64,000 bases of DNA, taken from Paracentrotus lividus (taxonomy: Eukaryota > Echinodermata > Echinoidea > Camarodonta > Echinidae). This document shows, piece by piece, positions 12,281-23,400 of this stretch; position 1 is the first letter of the stretch, and the number at the start of each line of letters is the position of its first letter. The translations under genes and the position numbers were made by a program. The notes below the pieces were generated by a model, which made no database searches, was not told the DNA's origin, and saw only the letters and a list, made by a program, of their open reading frames with translations. The stretch lies in assembly GCA_940671915.1 (NCBI GenBank), contig CALNVZ010000649.1:4649926-4713925 (forward strand). The letters run 5' to 3'.

Positions 12281-14000
12281 CCCGATAGTCCGCGGGTCCG
12301 ATAGTCCGCGGGTCCGATAGTCCGCGGGTCCGTTAGTCCGCGGGTCCGATAGTCCGCGGGTCCGATAGTCCGCGGGTCTTATAGTCCGCATGGAAAAAAG
12401 GTTCGTTAGTCCGAAAATAGAAAAAAAGGTTCGTTAGTCCGAATATGGAAAAAAAAAGGTTCGTTAGTCCGAAAATGGAAAAAAGGGTTCGTTAGTCCGA
12501 AAATAGAAAAAAGGTTCGTTAGTCCGAAAATGGAAAAAAGGTTTGTTAGTCCGAAAAAAGGTTCGTTAGTCCGAAAATAGAAAAAAAGTTCGTTAGTCCG
12601 AAAAATGAAAAAAAAGGTTCGTTAGTCCGAAAATGTAAAAAAAGGTTCGTTAGTCCGAAAATGGAAAAAAAGGTTCGTTAGTCCGAAAATGAAATAAGGT
12701 TCATTAGTCCGAAAATGAAGTAAGGTTCGTTTTTCCGACAATGAACTAAACCTTTTTTTAGTAACAAAAATGGTGTGGTAATAAAAAAATAATGGGATAT
12801 TATGCTATAATAGTCTCAGCGGAGGACGGTCACCCGTGAATACCTTCCAGATACTTTTTTTTTTTTTGGGGGGGGAGGGGTGTCATTATTTAACAGCTTC
12901 TGTGGTTAAATTTTGATTTTCGGAGAATTTATTTCACAAAATTATCAATGGCGATTTCTACTGATAAAAAATTAGTTTCGCTTCTAAAATCGGGCCGTTA
13001 AACAGGCCATAACTAGATAATTGATTCCATAATTGTTTTCGTTTTTTAATGAAGAATTTATTTTCCGACGTTATCGATGGCGAATTCTTCCAAAAAAGAA
13101 TAAGTTTCGTTTCTAAAATTGGGTCGTTATCACTAAATAACTAAATGATTAATTCCGCAATTTTATTCGTTCCGTATTTATTTATGAAAGAAATTATTTA
13201 AAACATTATCAGCGGAAATTAGTATTTATCGGAAGATTAACAAGTCGCCGCCGATAATGTTTCAAAAAAACTTATTCATGAAATAAAAGCGGAGTGGATA
13301 TAATTATGGAATCGGTTATTTAGTCAAGGGTGATAACGGCCCGTTTTTAAAAGCGGAACTTATTCTTTATCGGAACAACTCGCCGCTAATACACGACGTC
13401 GATAGGCGGGCGGGTTTAATTGCAGAATCAACAACTGAACAACAATGGTGATTCTACCCTCCCCCTTCACCACCCCTGCCCTTTCCATTTTCCCGGCTTC
13501 GCCACAGATTATTTCAGTTTCGGACTAACGAACCTTTTTTCTATTTTCGGACTAACGAACCTTTTTTACATTTTCGGACTAACGAACCTTTTATTTCCAT
13601 TTTTGGACTAACAAACCCTTTTTTCCATTTTCGGACTAACGAACCTTTTTTTTTCCATTTTCGGACTAACGAACCTTTTTTCTATTTTCGGACTAACGAA
13701 CCTTTTTTACATTTTCGGACTAACGAACCTTTTTTTTCCGTTTTCGGACTAACGAACTTTTTTTCTATTTTCGGACTAACGAACCTTTTTTCGGACTAAC
13801 GAACTTTTTTTTCTATTTTCGGACTAACAAACTTTTTTTCCATGCGGACTATCGGACCCGCGGACTAACGGACCCGCGGACTATCGGACCCGCGGACTAT
13901 CGGACCCGCGGACTATCGGACCCGCGGACTAACGGACCCGTGGACTATCGGACCCGCGGACTATCGGACCCGCGGACTAACGGACCCGCGGACTATCGGG
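12281..14000. mobile_element. Foldback element FB1 with tandem-repeat inverted arms
   Basis: The left arm has about 7 copies of a 16-bp unit (GTCCGATAGTCCGCGG) then about 13 copies of a 26-28-bp unit with GGTTCGTTAGTCCGAAAA. The right arm has the complements in reverse order: about 12 inner and 10 outer units. The centre (about 12740-13510) also contains repeats TTATCAATGGCGA-like in both orientations. This modular design resembles the TU foldback elements described from sea urchin and the Drosophila FB elements; the comparison is from memory. No transposase is encoded. Confidence 0.85.
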
Positions 14001-14435
14001 ATGACCAAACAATTCAACAGTTACCTTATGTTCACGATTCCTACTGACCGATTCATACCTGTGGATCATCTGTATAATTTTACACTTCCAATGATGCATG
14101 AATTTTTTAGCTTGGCAGTTAAAGCTAGACAACTAATCTTTTATATGTATGTTTGGCTTATCTTTAATCCATTTTATGGTACCCTAATATTCGCTATTTA
14201 GTTCAGAAAATATTCTATGTTTGTTTTAGGAAAGGCTTATTAAATTTTACGTCATTTTTTCTGATTTTACATCTGGACATGCTTTTTTGAAAAAGAATAA
14301 GATACCGCATGGAACAACGCATATAAATGTTCTTTGTGTATTGAGTTCTGAGTTTTGTTGGTAGTAATAGCTAAACTTTCAAAGGAGAAATTCATGCACA
14401 CCCAAGCCAACCATCCTTTATGTCATTCCATATAT

Positions 14436-16425
14436 AAACACAACACAAAAAGAAAGTTCCCCCTATTTGAGATATCAATAACTTTTTTAACCAGGAGGAA
14501 TTTAAAAAATCTAATTAAAAGTCCATGTAGGGAATTTAATTAACTACATTGGGAACAAATTTTAGGAAAAATCATCAAGTCATGCTTCGGTGAGCAATGG
14601 TTGAATGCAAAAATGTCATTTTTTGAAGTTCGCAAGCCTAAAATTGCAACTTTGATTCAATGACATCGGACCCATTTTCAGATCTTAAAAATTTTACACG
14701 TCAGAATGTATGCAAAACGTGATTCCCAATATACGGAAAAGAAATTTGCGTCAAATTTCACGGTTAAGTGAGCATGCAGCAAAAATTGCCCAAGCTGCCA
14801 TTTTTACTTCTTTGCCATGGTATAATCGATCAAATATGATGGAATTCCTGTTGTGGAAGTGTATGCAACCAATATCCATTCATTCATGGTTGAATGAACC
14901 CATCAAACAACCAAAGAATAGGTCATTTTAGAATTACGAAAATGCATTGCAGTAATTTTATGCACCAGAAATCATCTCAATAACATTTTTTTTGGTTGTA
15001 TTTATATTCTTTTGGCACGTGTCAGTCATCCTATGGCATTTATTTACAAATTCATGCTTCAATGAGCACGTGAAACTGGAAAAGCCCTTTTCTCACGTAC
15101 GGACTAAAATTCAAATTCTTACTTTGATTGAATATAACAATTCTTTTCGGGTAGTACCTTTAATTTCATTTTCATAAAAATCCCGAGGTTTCACGCCTCA
15201 GTGAACACAAGATACAAAAAAAAATCATGAAAATGAGAAGAAAGTTTTGGGCTTAGTCTTGGTTCAGTGACTTTTCAAATACGTAAATTGAATAAAGATT
15301 ATGTTAGTTAGAGACCAGTTAAAGCTATGTGCAAAGTTTCAAAAAATTATTCACAGTCAAATGGACAACACTGACAATTAAAAAATGTCAAATTTCACTT
15401 TTGTAAAACTTGTGTTAAACCTCAGTACATAAAGTCAATGGAGGAGGAAATCAATACCTGACAAATGTGAAATTCTGCCAATTTCATTGATGATTATTGT
15501 TAATTCTACTGTGAGTTATGTCACGAAACTTGGCACACAGCTTCAACTTATTTCTAGCTAACATGACATGATCTTGATTCAAATTCCGTATTCGAAAAGT
15601 CACTGAACCATGACGAAGCCCCAAACTTTCTTCTCATTTTCATGATTTTCTTGTATCTTTAGGCGTGAAACATCGGGATTTTTGTGAAAATAAAATAAAA
15701 AGTACTCCCAAAAAGAATTGTTATATTGAATCAAAGTAAGAATTTGAATTTTAGTCCATATGTGGGAAAAGGGCTTTTTCAGTCTCACGTGTTCACTGAA
15801 GCATGAATTTGTAAATAAATGCCACAGGATCATTGACATGTGCCCAAAGAATATAAATACAACCGCAAAAATGTTATTGAGATTCTTTCTAGTGCATAAA
15901 ATTACTGCAATGCATTTTCGTAATTCTAAAATGGCCTATTTTTTGGTTGTTTGATGGGTTCATTCAACCGTGAATAAATGGATATTGGTTGTATACACTT
16001 CCAAAACAGGAATTCCATCATATATTTGATCAATTATACCATTGCAAAGAAGTAAAAAAAGGCAGTTTGGGCAATTTTTGCTGCATGCTTACTCAACCGT
16101 AAAATTTGAGGCAAATTTCGTTTCCGTATATTGGGAAGCACGTTTTGCATACATTCTGACGTGTTAAATGTTTAAAATCTGAAATTGGGTCTGTTATCAT
16201 TGAATCAAAGTTGCCATTTTAGGCTTGCGAACTTCAAAAAATGACATTTTTGCATTCAACCATTACTCACTGAAGCATGACTTGATGATTTTTCCTGAAA
16301 TTCGCTCCCATTGTGGCTAATTAAATTCCCTTCATGGACATATAATCATATTTTTTAAATTCCTCCAGGTTAAAAAATTATTGATATCTGAAATAGGGGG
16401 AACTTTCTTTTTGTGTTGTGTTTAG
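14436..16425. mobile_element. Two-kilobase near-perfect palindrome
   Basis: Left outer end AACACAACACAAAAAGAAAG pairs with CTTTCTTTTTGTGTTGTGTT on the right. Pairing continues through CATTCATGGTTGAATGAACC and CTTCAAAAAATGACAT to a centre near 15430. The arms are about 1 kb each, with point differences and small indels. No coding frame is conserved between arms. It may be a long-TIR element or an inverted duplication. Confidence 0.8.
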
Positions 16426-17128
16426 ATGATTGACCAATATCAGCCTCGTCCATTTCCTTTAGACATTACGAGAGTGTAGGCCTACACATAATACAGAAAG
16501 CATGGTACGAACTTTACAAATTTCACCAATTCTACGCAATTGTGTCAATTTTTGTCAGAAAGCAAGATACGCTTTAAAAAATGAAAATTTGATCTCACGG
16601 AAAAACTATCTACGATTTTATGTTTAAAAAAGGGGCCGTTTAAAAAGTAGCAGTTACTGGGACTAATTTCCCTTTCCAATTTTCAGCTAAATATAACAAT
16701 TCTTTCCTTTGTGTTAGCACGCTGCTGATCTGCTTCTCATTCAAGCAAATAATTTGACTATTCAATTTATAATTCGTCCAAGAGGTTTTTGAATGTTTGC
16801 GAAAAGGGCGTTAAAAATCCACTTTTGTTCAGTGAGTAATATGGAAAATTAAATAAGGGGAGCACGTACATGAATGTAGCTCCTAATATCCGGTACTGAA
16901 TTATTTTTAAACCCTAAACAATTTTGCGGGTTTTTTTTCTGTAATATTGTCTGGATTGGCGTCATAAAGTCAATGAGAAATACAGAACAAAATGTATGTT
17001 AATATATAAAATAAGGGACGCACGTTTATGGAAATAGTTGTTATTCGGGTTAGATCCTAAATATTTCCCTATCTTTCCTGTCATAAAGTCTGGATTTGCT
17101 TCATAAAATCAATGACTATATATGTATA

Positions 17129-17207
<79 letters not shown>

Positions 17208-17957
17208 ATTTTATGAAGCATATATATATATATATATATAAAACAAAGAATGCACCTATGTTGCACCAGGATCCGGTACTGCTTATATAATTATGGAATT
17301 GCTTGTCATTCGGGTAAAGTCACATTTCGCTGTCCTTATTGTCATGTATATGTCGTCTGGATTTGGGTCATGAAGTCTTTAGGAAATTCAGCGTATGATT
17401 CACCATTCCGGGCCACCATTATAAAGATTGACAGCAGCTCCTGAGTTCCAATGAATTCATGATTTACCAAACATGACTAGGGACAAAAGGGGAAATTTAT
17501 TAATATACGAGACAACTAATATACAGTGCATCCCAGAAAAAGTAAACCCAAATTCCAGAGCCTCACATTAAAACTGTATAGCTTACACGGCGTTAATTTG
17601 TATTTTATATCAAAGAGTAACTCATATTCTATCCAATTGTACCAAACTTATACATACGCTGTCTTGAATGACTGAGAACTGGAGCTAAACAAAATAAAAT
17701 AAACACTTGTAAAAATCGGGTTGTACCAAGTTTTGGAAGAAAAAAAAAACCCTCGCTTTCTCATTATTCATTTATTGTTTGAGGTAGGCTTTCCTGAGCT
17801 CAGAAGGTTACTTTAAGTATTGACATGCAATGGTTGCTTTTGCCCAAACATTGTACAAGGCAATTCCGACACCCTGTTTTAGAATCCCACGTGCTCACTC
17901 TAATTTGAAGGTACAAACCCGTGGCATTCGCTTAGTATTTTCTGAAACAGAAGACTG
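16426..17957. other. Intergenic, low-complexity and unassigned
   Basis: Contains an extended (TA)n tract at about 17114-17240, flanked by TTCATAAAATCAATG and its complement TTGATTTTATGAAGC, so the microsatellite sits between inverted 15-mers. At 17523 there is a lone end ACAGTGCATCCCAGAAAAAG like that of the 32181 element, with no partner seen. Confidence 0.6.
17114..17240. repeat. (TA)n microsatellite
   Basis: Nearly pure TA dinucleotide repeat interrupted by TG and AA. The frames read through it (Y-I-Y-I) are not genes. Confidence 0.95.
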
Positions 17958-18253
17958 CCCTGCTGGAAAGAACACAGTGTCCCACAGTGTGTTCACAGTG
18001 TGTTCACAGAGTTGACTAGGTTAAAACGCTCGAATTCAACAGTGTGGTGATGATTTTACACTGTGATATGATTTTCCACATAGTGTTTGGTGTTTGGTTA
18101 CACACTGTGAATTTACCCGGGCCTTCACAATGTGAAGATATGGTTCACAGTGTTAAAACGTTCGAATTTAACGGTGTGATGATGATTTACTGTGTTCACA
18201 GTGTTTTCACAGCGTATTTCACACTGTGAGACACTGTGTTCTTTCCAACAGGG
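17958..18253. mobile_element. MITE of the ACACAGTGT family (copy 2, best preserved)
   Basis: Ends CCCTGCTGGAAAGAACACAG and CTGTGTTCTTTCCAACAGGG are complementary. The interior repeats GTGTTCACAGTGT and TTCGAATTTAACAGTGTG in both orientations. Confidence 0.85.
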
Positions 18254-18879
18254 TAGATTCACATGTATTGAAACTTTTCTCACCTCAGAAGTGGGTCTGG
18301 AGCCTGGGCTCCATTCTATAGACAGCAATTTGTTAAAGTGTCAAATTTGCGCCTGTGCTTGCACATATCCTTCACATGACAGGTGTCAGTGTAGTTTTAC
18401 TGGATAGGCTATGAATGACTCTGCCGGGTGAAATGATTAATATCATATCGGTTATAGAATTTTAGTATGGGGCTCTCAAAGTTTGGTTTACTTGTTTTTT
18501 TCTGGGGCGAACTGTAGTGTACCAGAAAAGGGGGAAGGGGTATACAAAAATAGATTTACACACAATCTGACAATGATTTAGGAAAGAGATTATATCTTGT
18601 CAGTAGTACTCAGCGTATTGCTGCATGAGCCAAGCTTCATTTGTGCATCAGAAATTTTCTCGGCACGCCATTTTTTAAAGACAATTTTCCTTGGAACAAC
18701 TAGGTAAGTTACTTTTTAAATCGGTAGAATGTGATTTGTTTGACATCGAAGTTGTATGATTGTGACGGAGATAATTATTTCAAAATCGAACACATTATAA
18801 ATGCAGGCTATGATAGTTTGAAAGTCAGCCCATGAAAGTCAATCTCATAGTCACAACTCGTTAGACGGGAAGTTCATTG

Positions 18880-19150
18880 CTCCGAAGGTTTGTTAATCTG
18901 ACAATAAAATAAGGTTTAATAATCCGAAAATGAGAATATATGATAGATTGTTTATTAGAATTGGGGATTCATTCATTTTCGGATTTAAGAACCTCATTTC
19001 ATTTCTGGATTTACAAACCCTATTTAATATTCGACTTAAAGAACCTTTTTTTCATTCTCGGATTAACGAACCCTCAATCTATTGCATGATATAAGGATAA
19101 ACAAACCTTCGGATGCATAAAACGTGTATATTCGGACTGACGTACCATTG
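18880..19150. repeat. Degenerate relative of the FB1 inner module
   Basis: AAGGTTTGTTAATCTGA and AAGGTTTAATAATCCGAAAA on the left face TTTTCGGATTTAAGAACC and CTCGGATTAACGAACC on the right. The word order matches the inner unit of FB1 (GGTTCGTTAGTCCGAAAA) with many substitutions. Confidence 0.6.
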
Positions 19151-19763
19151 AAATAAAGAGTATCCCTAGTCTCTCAGTTTAATTAGTCAATCTGAATCAT
19201 GAAACAAGAATTTTCAGATATAATTCGGAACATAGCGAAATAGAGAACTTTTGTGTTGTGCGTGGAGAAAATGAACCCTTTCAAGAAGAGAAGGCCTTTC
19301 AATAAGTAATTCAAAATCATTCTTTTACTTATAACATACTCTTAGTATAATTTATAAGATTTATATAGTTATCATATTTAATTATTATCATAAAAGTGAA
19401 AAGACGGAGGCTCATCTAATCTTATTAACTGTTGGTGCTCCCCACATTCTGTTTTTGTTTTGTTTTGTTTTATTATTTTTTTTTATTATGAAATACTTCT
19501 CAAGAGTATCATTGTGGCTTAGGTCATGTGAAATCAATATCTGTATCGAATTACGATCAATTGTAAATTTGAAACTGCCATTGTGATTGGTTCCAGTTGA
19601 GACTTATGTGCTCGAAGTCTGTGCAACAAGGACCTTGATTGGCTACTATTGATTTGCATTTTTTACAGTACACAAGAAAACTACAAGACTTATTTCAGTA
19701 AAGAAAGACACTTTTAATGATCTCTTACCGTTCACGTTGTATTTTACCAAGAGCCAGATCACT

Positions 19764-19923
19764 ATGGATGATATTCCAGAGCATGAGAGACCTAATATCA
19801 TGGCTCCTCACAAATACAAGGGCATCCATTATTCAGGAGTCGTTCTTCCATCAAGTATCGATGCTATGGAAACCTTCGAAGTTCGCCCCGATGACGTCTT
19901 CGTAACCACTTTTCCTAAATCAG
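19764..19923 (+). CDS. SULT B exon 1 with 5'-PSB loop
   Basis: 160 nt (53 codons plus one base). It ends with V-F-V-T-T-F-P-K-S then G split across the junction, giving the PAPS-binding loop TFPKSG-THW with exon 2. To keep that frame the exon must end at 19923, where the next bases are GCAGGT, a GC-type donor. The GT at 19928 would put exon 2 out of frame. A possible 5' UTR acceptor (ttatttcag) lies at about 19687-19697. Confidence 0.83.
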
Positions 19924-20427
19924 GCAGGTCTATTAAAGTGTTTGATTACAATCGCTTAAATTAATTCTGAGGAAAGAAACCAAAGTGTAATTACCACCAT
20001 TAAGCGATTCATAAGTTATATATTTTAGTTGTGGGAGGGGTTACATCTCGTAATATAGTACCGATGTGTTGGCTCAGTGGATAGAGCGTCTGCCTCATAA
20101 TCAGGAGGTCTTGTGTTCGATCCCCGTCGCGTCATACCAAAAGATGTAAAAAATTGGTAGTTGCTGCTTCCCTGTTTGGCGTTCAACAAGAAAGAGATAG
20201 AGCAACGTACATTTACCGCTGATCAGCGGTTGGCGGGCCCAATCAAAAAGGGCAAAAAGAATTTCCGGTCAGATTTGTTAGAGCAAAGTTGGAGCATATG
20301 CCTGAATATTCAAATTCAAACTTTATTAATGTAAAAACCTGACAATTAGGATCATGTCAGAGATGGGACCCCTTTGAGAGCCCCAACTAGCATCATGTTG
20401 GGGGCTTAGAGTCTGGAGCCCCCCCCC

Positions 20428-20462
<35 letters not shown>

Positions 20463-23400
20463 CTCTTCTTTCTTTTGTACGATTCAAGCGCTTGGGTCAG
20501 GGTACCCTTGCTGGAGACAAAATACATCCTTGCTGGGGATTCACCCCCCCCCCCCTAATTGCATAATTCAGATCAATTCAAACTTGTATTAAAATAAATT
20601 CCTCACATTTAGGATCATCATAAAGAAAAAAAATCAATTGAAAGCAAAGTGATACAATCGTCTCTACTACAAAGAGGTAACAAACAATATTGACATAGAT
20701 TTATAAACCTAACATTTGTCAAAATGTAGCAAATGCTTACTTTCTTTAATTCCTTCTCCCTTTTTTTATGTGTAACGAATAAGTTAATTTCCTACATGTC
20801 CTAGTTGTATTTGTTGGAAATTTCAGTTTAAAAAAAGACAAATACGTTAAAACATTTACACTATTTTAATGGATAGTTCAAGAACGTAAAAAAAAGCTAT
20901 TTCATTGGTTTACACTTAAAGACTAGTCCAAGTACACAATAATCAGATAATCAGAATCTGAAAAAATAAAATTCGGCGTGTAGGCCTACACATATCTAAA
21001 ATTTAAATTTTGTTCCCGATCTCATGAACTCCTGAATCCTTGCTTGCATTATGTCTAACTATGAACATTTTCTTAATTTTTGTCTTTATTCACGTACTTC
21101 ATTAAAACAATATTTTCCATCTTTGACAGGCACTCACTGGCTCATGGAGATCACCGGACTCGTCCTCACTGAGGGCTACCCGGAAAAAATCGACCGGTCT
21201 ACTTGGGGGTGTATAGAGATGATGAACTTCCATGCTGTGAAGTTGCCCAAGACGAGAGCTGAAGAGTTGGCGAACCCTGTGAAGAAGATACCCATGTTGG
21301 ACGATATCTTAAAGGCGCCCTCTCCGAGAGTGATGAGGAGTCATTTGCATCTCAAGAATTTGCCGCCAAATCTCCACAAGCGAGCAAAGGTAATTAAACT
21401 AGAATTTTACTAATATCCCCACTGATCACGGCTGCCCGCTGGTAGCACGATCCTCAAGAATTGTTACGTCGGAAAGTCAGTGGGGATATGTGAAACGATT
21501 TCAATCATCCGATTTTGGACTTAGTGAAGGTATTCAATGATATCCCTGTTGGAGAGCATACAGTTTCCCCCAATATGAAACAAAATGTGAAGAAATGTGT
21601 GAACACAGCTTGAAATAATTTTTAAATTTCGAGCGTTTTAACATGTGAATCACTTCTTCACATATAAATAAATTCACAACTTGAAACTGAACATCACTGT
21701 GTGAACACTATCGCGACTATGATAATGTACCTTAAGCTGTGAATTTATATTCACACTGTTAAATTTGAACGTTTTTATGTTGTCATTCATCATGCACACC
21801 TGTACATCGTAAGGGAATAAATGTTTAGTATGAAACCGAACATCACAACGTGAAGCCAATGTACCGTAATGTGAAATCGTTTTCACTATGTTGAATAGGA
21901 ATGTTTTGTCATTGTAATAGAATAAATTCACAGTGTGAAATTCGAGCGTTTTCATGCATAAGTCGATTTTGGAAATACTTTGTGGGACGCTGTCCTCTTC
22001 CCATACCTATATACTATTACCTATATTAACGAAAAAAAGTTTAATAGAATATCGCAAGCCAGAATGGCAGACCCGCGATATTAGTGTTAAATAAGGATGT
22101 AACATTATGGTCGTCTGCACAAGCAAACAAAATATTCGACCAGTCTGCATTCACACCCGTCTGCCTTTATTAGGGCGGCATTTTTTCCTTCTTTTTATGA
22201 CTTAAGCTAGCAAAACTTCAGAAAATATGGATGCATTCGAAAATTTTCCAAAAATAAAGGAGCGCACGCGTTTTGGACCTCCTGGATCTGGCACTACCGG
22301 GAGTTTCACCGGCTGGATGGGGAGCCTATTATCATCTCGTTACGTCATTCTAAAATTTTGTTTAAAGAACTCACCAATAATTAAACAAATGGACCATTCT
22401 CGGTCACGTGTGTGCAGAACCATTTTGGAGCATAATAATGCTAAAATAAATTAATTTCAGCCAATGAAAGTGAAAATAATCAGACCTTTATGATCGCCCC
22501 CACCCAGCGGGTCACGTGTGTGACCAATTTGTTTGCTAATTAATAATCAAATTAAAACTTGTCTTGAATTCATATTTGGTGAGATGCAAGGTAGGGTACA
22601 TGCAGGTAATATGGGCCACCTGAAGCAAATCATGTCGTGACCGTCGACCGGTGACCGGTGACCGGTATGAGCACCATAATGTTGTTCATATGAACTGTAT
22701 ACGAAAATATATCGCTGTGAGAGCATCTGATGCCGAAATTTCTCTGAGAAAATTGCTGAAAACCAACAAGGTAGGTAAAACTTACGGCATTTTTTTTTTT
22801 ACCCTGATGTAAAATTTGATATTTCACAGAATGTGATGGTGAAAGAGTGTTTCAGGGGGTAACCTCAATTGTTTGTATATTTAGTAAGCTTATAGTTTCA
22901 TTTTGATCATACCAGCGTGTACAGGTCAATTTGTTTTAGTGAAGGGGTGCAATGTGGCATTGAATGTTTGCCTGACACAGCAACATTAGTGCAGGTAATA
23001 TGGGACATCTAAAATGGCGGAAATGATTCTGGTACTTAGTATTGGGGTGAGGCATCAATCTCTTTGCTACGATTTTTTGGGGGTATATTCACAGTATATA
23101 ATTAATATAAATAACTTATTGTAGGCCTATATTGACTTGTGTAATGAAAATAATATTTAAATGATATTAAAAAAAGAAAAAATATACAAAATACATAACA
23201 ATGAAATGTATAGTCGAAGGATTTACTGAAGGGTCTTATAATTTCAAATTATATCTTAAAGTTAATGATTTTCAACATTTTAAGCAAATTCCAGACATGG
23301 TAGAGTCATTGTAGTTTTTAAAACATACATTAGATACATGTGCCCATATTACCTGCACATGCAGGTAATATGGGCACTTTGGTAAAGACGTCAACATTTG

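Noticed and set aside
17081-17290. Frames rich in Y-I-Y-I on both strands
   Set aside because: Translation of the TA microsatellite.
20059-20135. tRNA-Met gene
   Set aside because: A and B boxes and a CAT triplet are present, but the acceptor and D stems do not pair well, a non-tRNA body follows, and a relative sits inside another element; a SINE is the better reading.
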